A stretch of 64,000 bases of DNA, from positions 62,001-126,000 of the forward strand of contig NC_018949.1 of NCBI RefSeq assembly GCF_000304475.1, given 5' to 3'. Below, one piece after another: positions 53,401-62,448 of the stretch; positions within the stretch are counted from its first letter, which is position 1; each line of letters begins with the position of its first letter. The translations under genes and the position numbers were made by a program. Source of the DNA: Kazachstania africana CBS 2517 (Eukaryota > Ascomycota > Saccharomycetes > Saccharomycetales > Saccharomycetaceae). The notes under the pieces are model-generated. The model was given only the letters and a program-made list of their open reading frames with translations, was not told the origin of the DNA and searched no databases.

Positions 53401-55985
53401 CAGGAACATTCAAATTGAAAACTAAGTTCAGGAAAGAAGTTAATCCGTATTACTTTGGACTGGCTAATAACAAAAGATACGAGGTTGAAAAGAAGCTTAG
53501 AACTTATATGGCAAAGGTAGGGGACGTGAATTTCGACGATACTTTTATTCCTGCCGGAAACTTCGCCGATTTATTGAAATCAACAATCTACAGTGGATTA
53601 TATTCTATCTCATCCGTGGATACATTTGGCTTATTCTTGAAACACACTTTAGATCATATCAAGAAGGGTAACTACGAGACACTGCTATCAAGGTCTGTCC
53701 ATTTAATTCACATCTGTGTCGTCAACAACCTTAACGAATTCATGAAAATATTTTGGCGTGAGTACGCCGTTGTAGATACCGAATATTATCATTATCACAG
53801 CATTGGATCTATTCTGTACTACTTTTTATCAGTTGATGACTTTTCATATGTACATGGAAAAATTCGAGAAATTTTCAGTTTTATGAAAATAGTGGCACCT
53901 CATATCGACATTAACAGCTATTTAAGAGAACAAACAGCCTCTTTCAACCCTGAAGTATTGTGGATTTTCGATAAGTCCTATACCCGCAAAAATGAAGGCA
54001 GGGAAAGGAAGAAACTTCTGGCTATAGAAAGAAGGGAAAAAATACTGAAGAAATTGGCTAAACAACAAATGAAATTTATCGAAAATAATCACTTTACTTC
54101 CCAGGATAAAGAAGAATACGCTGGAAGTGATGATTCATCGCAAGAAGAGATAAACAAACTAGGCTGGAAGTATCCTGACGACGGTTGTGTCTTTTGTAAA
54201 ATGAAAAAAGAAGACGACGCATTTGTATACTTTTCTTACCTAGAGCAGAATATTTGCGATCATGGGGTTGATTTTCCTGATACAATCTACATGAAAAATG
54301 TTTTTAACAGCATGATTGGACCAAATATTTTCAAGAACATATCAGCAGGTACAAAATTGATCGAGAATAAGCCTGTTCTTAGAACATGTGGACATGGTTC
54401 GCATATACGTTGTCTTGGCACTCATATGAAAAGTGCTCGTTCTACACAAAGTCATACTACAAAAAATACACCAGTTGCATATGGCTATGGTCTGAGTTAC
54501 TGTCCAGTTTGTAATTCTCTAAGCAATTGCTTTCTTCCAAGGTTGGAAGATTACAGTGATCAGAAGATGGATGATTTTTTTGAGAATAATCAAAATATAA
54601 TAGATGTAACGTCAGAGTTATTAGTGTCTACGGCTAAAAAGACACTTATGATCTTCGAAGATATGGAAAGGGGTGATGATCAGGATACAGGTTACAAGGA
54701 TATCAAAGTTATTGACAGACTCTTAGCTGATACTGTGCGGAATATGGAACTACGTTTAAGATGCAAATCACACAATCAAAAGGATACTAATGAAATGATA
54801 AAAAATCAGTGCGCGCTAACTTTGAAATTGCTAGCAGGTTTCAAGCTTTTTCTGCAGAGATATTGTATTTCTGAAAGTTTCGAAGATTTGAAGCACATCA
54901 ATTGGAAGAAAGTTATTTATGCTTCAGATAATAATCTATTGTACGCCGGTTGTAAAATTCTTGGAACTTATAACCAAGAACCATCAACATCGATATTAAA
55001 TTTGATGAAAAGAGAATTTCATAAAAGTTTCATGGTTTTAATTATGAACTTAGTGCAGGTAGATTTTTATAATTCTACTAATGTGGCAATGAAACCGTGG
55101 AACAGTGAAATAACTTCGCTACCGATTAAATCCAAGTCATTTTTTCGTGTTTTCCAAGCTTACCTTTCTTTCTATTTATATGATACGAGAAATATTAATC
55201 AAAGCTGTATTGTAAATCATGCTTACTTGACAATGGCTGAATGTCTGAAAACCTTTTTACAGAGGCTTTACTTTATATTCAGGGCATTTTATTCCATTGA
55301 AAGTGATCATAAAGGCCGCTCGAAATTTGCTAATGAATTTGAGTTTTTACTATCCTATTTTAGGATCCCAAATATCAGAAATTTCAGTGAGTTTATTGAC
55401 AGTTTTGCACAGAATGACATTGATGAAATAACCATGCTAATGCATAAGGTGACAAAAGGAGAAGAAAAAGCCTCAATTATGATTCATAATCTGAAAAATA
55501 TAAACTTCAATTCTTTTGCACCGTTCAAGTTCATTGATTTGCCAAAAAATTTATCAGAATTCTATAGAAGAGAAGAAAGCAAATGTATTTATAGAATATT
55601 AGAATACGAATCAGCAATATGCCTATTATGTGGTGAAAGATTACACATTCAAAAGCCATTCCCGCTGTATGGGTATTTATATGGCGAATGTACTAGTCAC
55701 GTCAGAAAAAATTGTAAGGCAACCTCGATCTACGGTGTTTTCCTATTAATTGATACAAACGTTATTTATCTGTCATACGGAACGCGAGGGTCATTTTATC
55801 GTACACCATATTTAAATAAGTACGGTGAACCTGATGAAGAATTCAAATTTGGGAACCCAGTGTACCTAAACAAATCAAGATATGAACATTTAAGCAACGA
55901 TATTCTGATGGGAAATATGATACCGCACGTCGTCTTTAGACTGAGTGAAGGAAATGCAGACTTAGGTGGATGGGAGACGATGTAG
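50487..55985 (+). CDS. UBR2: E3 ubiquitin ligase Ubr2
   Basis: 1832 residues from the first ATG (MNKVRRRIPENL); the upstream TTG is not used. Ubr2 works with Rad6 and Mub1 to ubiquitinate the proteasome gene activator Rpn4. A UBR-type zinc box spans about 92-160 (CGRQCFNKDLVYYCFTC to RICHCGN). The acidic residues that let Ubr1 bind N-degrons (CDCGD) are changed to CHCGN, as expected of Ubr2. A RING-H2-like region lies at about 1233-1350 (CVFCKMK, RTCGHGSHIRCLG, YCPVC), and a terminal CLLCGERL near 1711 begins the conserved C-terminal domain, ending GGWETM. TYS1, the S. cerevisiae neighbour of UBR1, follows, while IZH3 is the neighbour of UBR2. Confidence 0.9.
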   Translation: MNKVRRRIPENLTDFLNYLPSLSQNNYDTPLSYIIWKALDTCLSTDTDLVDWNSIISPFYSENWTNGSYQAVLSNDNWKKINFEENTGNDHVGMSCGRQCFNKDLVYYCFTCTRSPFYEICESCFDESKHIGHSYVVKVINQSQGRICHCGNPAVFKNADDAFKCKNDANNTAQTLPPSGLHHNVYHTVSIVLDHIIGILTYLKEQNRHENNNSRDHNNNITNKTSISSRMKYPNLYDELNRSNSNANEDERSVNYMIQRQYEQNNNLEQKWTLQIEEEDCKMQQRDFAKCLIDILDTPMEYAVNIIDMIDSVHSAVTILESNDFIKLKQIQQEFYEQNITLYIRRKHDVFKKKLVEDLSEWLYNLCLDRRTPFHVKTTIRLSLLELWQCKFDLTEGFPENKKISLFGNFFAPNKNVWFNPWPINDMHDSHITKIMQDYNINIINSTSHKIKPQMCSIRGSRLQYLLTECTTNLSKFASLRFIKIISTMFSICDEVKKFLALQYFDVYLHILYSSVSSERSKLNGFLMHLLSQYTVQDPEIANLAIISGFIEKALKFSLNLLCFKAEDLDSNRHLYLIDEFTLPKDSIKNRKVIICFQNLCSLLLCHTIPKEVLERRELFLALLKVTSEFDNILPLKRETNEHVEFENFDFSLYYIYFTYILMMVDAYSRSLSQIKDVEERKITITRLLNTISDKEIKLYHKFKNSPDFNSTLSEDGEKPNIEAIFSLKEKICNYVTDTINFQVGVDTQNFFNPMSYFFRFVVQWGGCNKEESNSSSLTVPFKFQEFLAKQHTSLLVSEVSLSTLVLIGQINTGFWVRNGTPITHQLRLYTKYGMREFAYSSDLFNVQVKMSMTDPNAFMVTFLSRWGLKHWANGVPMGDYPDEDTTIGIVGECLLLLIQLFSEIKSLTSSTPEASLEKAFKDEIINGIGFDTCTYSKIRNTLPDHIGGHPLFDDRLEQYSDYLPPKSLSDTGTFKLKTKFRKEVNPYYFGLANNKRYEVEKKLRTYMAKVGDVNFDDTFIPAGNFADLLKSTIYSGLYSISSVDTFGLFLKHTLDHIKKGNYETLLSRSVHLIHICVVNNLNEFMKIFWREYAVVDTEYYHYHSIGSILYYFLSVDDFSYVHGKIREIFSFMKIVAPHIDINSYLREQTASFNPEVLWIFDKSYTRKNEGRERKKLLAIERREKILKKLAKQQMKFIENNHFTSQDKEEYAGSDDSSQEEINKLGWKYPDDGCVFCKMKKEDDAFVYFSYLEQNICDHGVDFPDTIYMKNVFNSMIGPNIFKNISAGTKLIENKPVLRTCGHGSHIRCLGTHMKSARSTQSHTTKNTPVAYGYGLSYCPVCNSLSNCFLPRLEDYSDQKMDDFFENNQNIIDVTSELLVSTAKKTLMIFEDMERGDDQDTGYKDIKVIDRLLADTVRNMELRLRCKSHNQKDTNEMIKNQCALTLKLLAGFKLFLQRYCISESFEDLKHINWKKVIYASDNNLLYAGCKILGTYNQEPSTSILNLMKREFHKSFMVLIMNLVQVDFYNSTNVAMKPWNSEITSLPIKSKSFFRVFQAYLSFYLYDTRNINQSCIVNHAYLTMAECLKTFLQRLYFIFRAFYSIESDHKGRSKFANEFEFLLSYFRIPNIRNFSEFIDSFAQNDIDEITMLMHKVTKGEEKASIMIHNLKNINFNSFAPFKFIDLPKNLSEFYRREESKCIYRILEYESAICLLCGERLHIQKPFPLYGYLYGECTSHVRKNCKATSIYGVFLLIDTNVIYLSYGTRGSFYRTPYLNKYGEPDEEFKFGNPVYLNKSRYEHLSNDILMGNMIPHVVFRLSEGNADLGGWETM

Positions 55986-56105
55986 CTAAAAATTAAAAGA
56001 GGAAAAAAAATTATGTTAATCATTACATAAAACATATATAAGCAGTAAGAAATGAAGATCTAATAGGAGAATAGAACAGAAAATAAAGGATTAAATTCGC
56101 GAAAA

Positions 56106-57302
56106 TTATTTGTCTTCGATCTTTGTTGCATCTAATTTTTCTACAGCATCGTTGACTGCTTTGTCATTGTTTTGTGCACCTGGGTATCTAGTACCCTTGT
56201 TCTTTGGTTTCTTGGCTTTCTTAGTCTTTTCTGGGGTTAGAACTGGATAACCTTTGGCTTGAGCTTCTTGATATTCTGGGCTGTTTTGGAACGCTTCTCT
56301 GATTGGAGCTAGTAACACATTAATGGCATCTGATACACCAGTTTTCAAATCTGGAGGAGACAATTTTTCGTCTTTGAATGCCTGTTTCAATTCATCGAAG
56401 GACTTGAATGTGATTGGACCACCGAATTTTTCAGGTCTATCAATGTGGAATTCGAAGAAACCGTTTCCATGCTTTAATTCTTGAATAGGCGCTACAACGT
56501 ATTCAACAAAAGATAGTAAACCATTTTCTTCAACGTTACCTGGGCTACAAAAAGCGCTATTAATTTTCTTTTTAACTTGTTTTGGCTCTTCTAGTAAATC
56601 AATTTTAGAATTTGGATCAGAAGCAGACATTTTACCACCTTGACCTAAACCTGGGACCATTGGGTTCATTAAATGAGCTCTCTTTTTGTAACCTAACTTT
56701 TCTAAGTTTTCTTCAGCAAGAACAAAAATCTTTCTTTGATCAACACCACCGAATTGTACATCGACGCCTAAGTATTCTTCATCTAAAGCTTGCATTAGTG
56801 GGTAAATTAGACCACTTAATAATGGGTTTGCGACTTGTTTTACGACATCGGCACCGGCTCTCTTAGCATCATTTTGAGAACATACATTAGCCATTCTAAA
56901 AATATCCATGGTGTAATTGGAGGACGTTTGATAGGATGAGCCGACAACGAATTTCAACTTGTCAACTGGGACGTTAATACTCTTTAAGATTGCCTTGATG
57001 GTCAATTCGTAGTACTTAGCTCTGTATTGCACAACGTCTAAAGAGGCCTTCATGTTGTCTAAGAAAGCGTGTAAGTCTGCTACAAGCACAGTAACTTCAC
57101 AGCCAGCTTTTAAGAAATGCGCCAGTTTAGTCATTGGAACGAAGTAACCACAGTGTGGTTTACCAGTTGGGGCGGTACCCCAGTACAATTTTAATGGTCT
57201 CTTTTCGACTTCAAGAACATTTTTGATGATTTGTGGGTTTAAAACTTCTTGAAGATTCTTTGTGATGAGACTGTAAGCCTCTTGTGGGTCGATATTTGTC
57301 AT
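56106..57302 (-). CDS. TYS1: Cytoplasmic tyrosyl-tRNA synthetase
   Basis: 398 residues (394 in S. cerevisiae). It is a class I synthetase charging tRNA-Tyr. The HIGH-like motif appears in [11 protein letters not shown] (about residues 45-55) and the KMSKS-like loop as [12 protein letters not shown] (about 225-236). Between them [17 protein letters not shown] belongs to the tyrosine-binding core. The C-terminal 45 residues are lysine rich, a eukaryotic tail contributing to tRNA binding. Codon bias is strong. The upstream region at 57361-57375 resembles an RRPE (TGAAAATTTTTTTCA), seen in many translation genes. Confidence 0.97.
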   Translation of the reverse strand: MTNIDPQEAYSLITKNLQEVLNPQIIKNVLEVEKRPLKLYWGTAPTGKPHCGYFVPMTKLAHFLKAGCEVTVLVADLHAFLDNMKASLDVVQYRAKYYELTIKAILKSINVPVDKLKFVVGSSYQTSSNYTMDIFRMANVCSQNDAKRAGADVVKQVANPLLSGLIYPLMQALDEEYLGVDVQFGGVDQRKIFVLAEENLEKLGYKKRAHLMNPMVPGLGQGGKMSASDPNSKIDLLEEPKQVKKKINSAFCSPGNVEENGLLSFVEYVVAPIQELKHGNGFFEFHIDRPEKFGGPITFKSFDELKQAFKDEKLSPPDLKTGVSDAINVLLAPIREAFQNSPEYQEAQAKGYPVLTPEKTKKAKKPKNKGTRYPGAQNNDKAVNDAVEKLDATKIEDK

Positions 57303-58377
57303 TATTTGATCGATGCTCTTGATGGTGGTGGACGAGTGAACGTTGCTCTAGTCAAATATTTTGAAAATTTTTTTCAATATTAGTTTCGGATGACGCACGC
57401 TCGGCCGAACCATGAAGTACTTTTTTTTTTTGCTTTTTAAACAAAATCAGGGTTCCGTCTTTAAAATTAGGTCTTCGCGGCATCAATATGTCAAATTTGT
57501 GGAAACTGGAGTGGAAACTACCGGTGGCATATTATGTGGCTTCCACTTGCCACGAAAAAAGAAATAATGGTGTCCTAACCCGGAATCAAAAAAAAATATT
57601 CGAAAAGTACCTCAAAACTCTCAGGCCTAGACGACATACTCTGGATACGAATTACGGTATTTCAGAGTTGAGAGATCTCTATGTCATACGGTTTTCAGAG
57701 GTGTTCTAAGGACTGGTCCCACCATTCGTCATTCTGGTCCGTTTCCCCATAATCAGACAACCCATTTTGTCGAATGATAGTGTGCGATGATTAGATTGCT
57801 ACGGCACTTGACATCACGGCATATGTTGCGGAGGTCCATAGAAAGACCGTAGGGGAGAGTAATTTATCCTTCCAAGGAAAGCCAAGATCGGTTCATTTTT
57901 GTTATGAAACAAGCTTTTTTTATTTTGTTTCCTACTCTGTTTTATGCAACGCTCGAGACCAAACTGATAATGCTACTAAGAAAAGCTACCCCACACTTAT
58001 ATGCGAACCCTTCCCTCACTCTGTGCTCGAACTTCTTTTCCGCGTAATTACTCCTCGAAGTTCGTGCGTCATTTCTCTCACTTACCAAACTGGTGTCATT
58101 TTCTCGAAGACTGCTGACACCTCGCTTCTTTTTTTTACGACTCACGCACACAAAAGAAACGACTTTACTGCGGAGTTTCTCTGCTCGAGCACTCGTTCCC
58201 AGAAAAGAAATGTACTCGTCGAGACTCTCGAGTCCTGCTGAAATACCTAACTGATTTTTTTTCAATATATATATATTCAATTGTATGATTAGAGTTTGCA
58301 TACGAGAGGCCTTTGTTATTCACGAGCGTATCAACTTATTTTATCTCAAATATATATAGACATCTGAGAGTTGCATC
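57303..58377. promoter_or_regulatory. Divergent TYS1/IZH3 promoter
   Basis: These 1075 bases lack a convincing gene. A 73-codon ATG frame (57488-57709) has no recognisable product. Three CTCGAG palindromes precede IZH3 (57952, 58184, 58227), with several half-matching CTCGAA sequences among them. This suggests a regulated promoter. Confidence 0.5.
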
Positions 58378-59907
58378 ATGTTAGCTGGGTGGCTGTCAAA
58401 CAGTCATCAGAATGATAAGAGAGACGGTTATTTATCTTATTTCATTCCAACAAAGATAATTCCAAACCATCGCACAATACCGAGCGCAATGGATTCGATA
58501 TCCAGGTTCAAGAGAAGAAGCTACAACAGAGTAAGGAGATCAAGGAGTCATTTGTCTTCTCACTACTCGAGATTTGTCAATGACGCCTTTTCCATGCTAA
58601 AGGGCTCTGAGAAACCAGAACTCGTATTGAGACATCCTCAACCTTCACATATCAATTCGGATACGGCAAAGTATGTTTCTTCGTCATATTCTGATACCAT
58701 TTCAGATTCTGAAACGCAGACTTTGGTCAATTCATTGACTTCATCCTCTTCGTTGACCATTGATTCGCGGGCCACTCCAGTCATGGAAGAGGATTTGAAA
58801 GATTTAGTGGAAGAGAAATTCAGATCCATTTCTTCCACTCCTGAGCTATTTTTTGAAACAACTAAGGAAGCAAAACTCTCTTCCGAGCAGATTAAGTCCC
58901 TAATCAAAATTTTTGGTTACGATAGGGCTTACGAACTGGGGAAATCTGAGCATTTACATTACTACCAACTTCCATTCCCATATAGAGAAAATCGTTACAT
59001 CATCAACAATTATAGATTTTATGACTCCCATAAGAAATCTTTGCTTTCAATCTTCAAATTACACAATGAAGCTACAAATATTTGGTCACATCTTTTAGGT
59101 GCTATTTACTTCCTCTATGTCCTCTTTCATGACTTACCAAATTCAATTATAGTATCCTCTTCAATGGTCCCTACTACAGCTAAACTTTTTCTGTACTTGT
59201 TCGTTTTTGCTTCATTGAAATGTATGCTATCTTCCACTTTCTATCATACATTTAATGGGACCTCAATGTTGAAATTACGTCGTAAATTTATGTGTGTGGA
59301 TTACAGTGGAATTTCAATTCTGATAACTTCATCAATCTTATCCATCCAATTCATTTCATTGTACGACTATCCGAACATACTAAAATTTTACATGTGCGCA
59401 TCCTTCATGCTGGGCGTTCTGGGAATATTCATGAATTGGTCTCCCTTGTTCGACAGTCCAGAAGCCAGGCCTTTAAGAATCAAATTCTTCATCCTATTAA
59501 GCTCATGTGGTGCATTTGCATTATTGCATCTAGTATTCTTGGAAAAAAGCATTTTTGCAGCTATAGATGTATTATTACCACTCACAAATAAATCCATCGT
59601 CTGGTATTTGGTCGGTGTCGTATTCTATGGTTCCTTTATACCAGAAAGATTCAGAACGGATTATATTGTTGACAAATCCATTCCAACAACTTTACGTCTA
59701 TCAACCGATTTATCAGTGATTACAACAGAAAAGCATATTCATTTCCGGAATGAACCAACCAAATCCGGGAAATCTGGATTTTTCACACTTTGGTGGGTAG
59801 ACTACCTATTCTGTTCCCATACCTTATGGCATATCTTTGTCGTGCTTGGTGTGGTGGGCCATTATAAAACTCTCTGTGAGATGTTTTTGAAAAAATGGCT
59901 TATTTAA
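58378..59907 (+). CDS. IZH3: PAQR-family membrane protein Izh3
   Basis: 509 residues if the first ATG is used; a second in-frame ATG at 58489 would remove 37 residues, and I cannot decide between them. Izh proteins are seven-spanning PAQR (progestin/adiponectin receptor-like) proteins linked to zinc homeostasis. A serine-rich cytosolic N-terminus of about 190 residues distinguishes Izh3 from the short Izh1, 2 and 4. The PAQR core begins at NNYRFYDSHKKSLLSIFKLHNEATNIWSHLLG. The metal-site histidines appear in SSTFYHTFNG and HTLWHIFVVLG. S. cerevisiae Izh3 is 543 residues and adjoins UBR2. Confidence 0.93.
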   Translation: MLAGWLSNSHQNDKRDGYLSYFIPTKIIPNHRTIPSAMDSISRFKRRSYNRVRRSRSHLSSHYSRFVNDAFSMLKGSEKPELVLRHPQPSHINSDTAKYVSSSYSDTISDSETQTLVNSLTSSSSLTIDSRATPVMEEDLKDLVEEKFRSISSTPELFFETTKEAKLSSEQIKSLIKIFGYDRAYELGKSEHLHYYQLPFPYRENRYIINNYRFYDSHKKSLLSIFKLHNEATNIWSHLLGAIYFLYVLFHDLPNSIIVSSSMVPTTAKLFLYLFVFASLKCMLSSTFYHTFNGTSMLKLRRKFMCVDYSGISILITSSILSIQFISLYDYPNILKFYMCASFMLGVLGIFMNWSPLFDSPEARPLRIKFFILLSSCGAFALLHLVFLEKSIFAAIDVLLPLTNKSIVWYLVGVVFYGSFIPERFRTDYIVDKSIPTTLRLSTDLSVITTEKHIHFRNEPTKSGKSGFFTLWWVDYLFCSHTLWHIFVVLGVVGHYKTLCEMFLKKWLI

Positions 59908-60113
59908 ATAATAATATATTGGCACGACTTGTCAATTATATATCTCATGTAAATTTTTATGACCTTATAATCGTTACGTTTTTTATGAATACCAGCACTC
60001 CTTATATTCCAAAAAATTGACCATGATCGTATATTACTTGATGGCTTGCCAGATATATACACTTTTATACGATACTGCCGATCGTTCTTATTTGAAGAGA
60101 TATGAAAAAAAAT

Positions 60114-60186
60114 TGGACGAGTCCGGAATCGAACCGAAGACCTCTCCCATGCTAAGGGAGCGCGCTACCAACTACGCCACACGCCC
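60114..60186 (-). tRNA. tRNA-Ala(AGC)
   Basis: On the minus strand the 73 bases give GGGCGTG at the 5' end, paired with CTCGTCC and including the G3-U70 identity pair of alanine tRNAs. The anticodon arm is CTCCCTTAGCATGGGAG with anticodon AGC. The T arm is TTCGGTTCGATTCCGGA, with one U-G pair where S. cerevisiae has C-G. There is no intron. A run of T (A on the plus strand, 60104-60112) directly follows as terminator. Confidence 0.97.
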
Positions 60187-60707
60187 ATAATTTTTTACTT
60201 TTTAGAAAGTAATTTTATCATATACATTAGTATATCACTAGTATGACTCCAAAATTAATATGCGATGAATCTGCTGGTTATGCCCAGTATATTAGAAAGT
60301 AAGTGCATATAGATGGTGTATCATTATGTGTGCAGCTCTACAAGGCGAACAAATATACTTCTATCTTCAATCTAACAATAATGATGAAATTTGGTGAACT
60401 GTATATATCTATATCTCTTATATTTAGTATAATCCCGTTGAGAATTTTAACCGATTGTTCTGGTGTATTTCGTACAGCAGCATAGTTATTACAGAGATGC
60501 CGTTTGTGGACGTACATGTGGTGGCGTTGATGACAGACCAATACAAATACTTTCAGTATTCTTCGTAATGTTCCATCTCTTGAACCCCCGAAAAACAATT
60601 GTTTTTCAAAGCATAAGTTGGCATATATTAGTAACTTCCGGTTGCATCTTTCTAAAAAAAAATTGTTAGTCCACGTTAATAGTATAAGTTGATCTTTCAC
60701 CGCCAAA
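60187..60707. other. Intergenic region between tRNA-Ala and BRE2
   Basis: These 521 bases hold no gene I can support; small frames overlap the BRE2 3' end or lack a product. In S. cerevisiae several genes (YLR016-YLR022) separate BRE2 from IZH3, so this is a rearrangement or loss junction. Confidence 0.45.
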
Positions 60708-62180
60708 TTACTTTTTTTCACACTCCTCTTCAATTTCATCGATCATATCCCATACAACATCTTCAGCGATTGCTTCCTTTGAAAGAATGTCCAAAGTTTT
60801 AATGGAGAGATCTCCATACTCCTTTATAACTTCGTCAAGGTACCTCAGATCACCTCTAGTCGTGACAATTTTGGCCTCACCACCGTTGAAGCAGCTTACC
60901 GTAGGGTAATATCCAAGTTTATTGTTATTAACATATTTATTTCTTAGCAATGCACCTTTAGTCGAATGACTGCCTTCGGTTGTTGATTTCAAAAAGTTTA
61001 TATCGCTACCACTCTTATTCAAATCTTTATTGGAGAAATCGGTGTCATCTGAATACTCTCCATTTTTCCAATAATTGAAATAAAATTTCTCATTATATTG
61101 TAATTCACTAAATGGTGGAAGGAATGGATTGATATTTTCGAATGCTTTACCCAAATATTTCCCATTTAAGTAAACTGCCAACGATGAATCTTTCAAAGTG
61201 TAATATTCTTGTCTTTCTCTTTTATCAGAAGAGTAATATTCTGGTTTCGTTGTCTTTACGTAATCGGTACCTTCAAAGAATAATTGATTTTTATATCTAA
61301 TCGCAATTTGGTCTCTAACTATGTTGTTATAATCAATTGATTCCAATAGCGCCTTTTGAAACTCTTTATTGGACGGTGCCCTATTAAACCTGGTCTTTTT
61401 CTTCTGAGGACCTGAAGTATCATGATTCCAGGGATCTACACTATGATTGCTACTATGGCCATTGTTATTGGCTTCTAGATCCGATTGGTTTAGAGCTGCA
61501 ATTCTTCTCTCAGTATACTCTTTAGCTTGCTCTATCTGAGTCTTAGTATCCGGCAATTTCAAAACGAACCCTAAAATATCACCTGGCTTTAGCGGTGTAC
61601 CTTGCTCTAACACATGAATTAACTTGCCCTTATGTATAGATTCCAAAGAATGGTCTCTTATGCCGTAGCTATATGAATCGAAACCGACAGGGGCCTCTAA
61701 GCTTGCTTCCCTTCTCGATATACCAAATCTTATATGTGACCTTGAATCAACTAACTCTTTAGATCTCCTAATATCGTCGGTATCTCCCATATCTGGAACA
61801 GCGCCACCTTTCAAAAGTTCTACTTCCCAATATGTTGTCCCTTCTTTAATACTAACATCACACCTTGCAGTCCTCCAACCAGTGGATTTCTTGACTGCTA
61901 TGATATCGTTATGATTTTCCAGCAATGAGATACCATCAGAACGATCCATCAGGTTGAATCCTGGCTTCTCGAAAGGATACTCGCTATTGCAATACCCTAA
62001 CTCTCTAAACTCGGCAATTGGTGCGCAGGGTACATACATGAAATTACGTTTATTTAAAGGTATATCATGGGGCTTGTTGAAGCCATCGTGAGTAGAATGG
62101 AATTGTGGCAAACTAGGGCGTTCCACACCATTGGATACATCAAAGTCGCCAGATTGGTAAGGGATTACGCCGGGCTTCAT
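60708..62180 (-). CDS. BRE2: COMPASS subunit Bre2 (SPRY domain)
   Basis: 490 residues (505 in S. cerevisiae). Bre2 (Ash2L family) is a core part of the Set1/COMPASS histone H3K4 methyltransferase and pairs with Sdc1. The SPRY domain starts near residue 85 (GISLLENHNDIIAVKKSTGWRTARCDVSIKEGTTYWEVELL) and continues after an insert (HIRFGISRREASLEAPVGFDSYSYGIRD, KPGDILGFVLKLP), with a second half near 300-370 (LAVYLNGKYLGKAFENINPFLPPFS). The C-terminal acidic helix (EDVVWDMIDEIEEECEKK) is the Sdc1-binding segment. The gene is divergent from PPR1 as in S. cerevisiae. Confidence 0.95.
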   Translation of the reverse strand: MKPGVIPYQSGDFDVSNGVERPSLPQFHSTHDGFNKPHDIPLNKRNFMYVPCAPIAEFRELGYCNSEYPFEKPGFNLMDRSDGISLLENHNDIIAVKKSTGWRTARCDVSIKEGTTYWEVELLKGGAVPDMGDTDDIRRSKELVDSRSHIRFGISRREASLEAPVGFDSYSYGIRDHSLESIHKGKLIHVLEQGTPLKPGDILGFVLKLPDTKTQIEQAKEYTERRIAALNQSDLEANNNGHSSNHSVDPWNHDTSGPQKKKTRFNRAPSNKEFQKALLESIDYNNIVRDQIAIRYKNQLFFEGTDYVKTTKPEYYSSDKRERQEYYTLKDSSLAVYLNGKYLGKAFENINPFLPPFSELQYNEKFYFNYWKNGEYSDDTDFSNKDLNKSGSDINFLKSTTEGSHSTKGALLRNKYVNNNKLGYYPTVSCFNGGEAKIVTTRGDLRYLDEVIKEYGDLSIKTLDILSKEAIAEDVVWDMIDEIEEECEKK

Positions 62181-62281
62181 GGTGCTGATGATTCTTCTTA
62201 GTCTTGTGATGTATCATGTACTTCTAAACGTTTATCAAATTTCCGAGATTTGATATATTAAAAAATTGTAATTGTAATTTT

Positions 62282-62300
62282 TGAAAAATTTCTCGATGAG
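62282..62300 (+). promoter_or_regulatory. RRPE-like and PAC-like elements between BRE2 and PPR1
   Basis: TGAAAAATTTC (62282-62292, one mismatch from RRPE) is followed at once by CGATGAG (62294-62300, seven of eight PAC bases). This closely spaced pair is usual for ribosome-biogenesis genes but unexpected before a pyrimidine regulator or a COMPASS subunit. Confidence 0.45.
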
Positions 62301-62448
62301 CTTAAGAAACTTAAGGATTTGTTTGCTTTGATGCGAGCCCCCGAAGCTGTCCTGTTTGGGTTTTTTGTCGCTACTACTGTTTCCCAATCTGTGATTTGGG
62401 CTCCTCTTCAATACAGCAATAACTGGATACTTTATCAGGCTTTCGAAA

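Noticed and set aside
57488..57709. 73-codon ATG frame between TYS1 and IZH3
   Set aside because: No recognisable product and no length or composition evidence of coding; similar frames arise by chance in a 1-kb gap. Conservation in relatives would reopen it.
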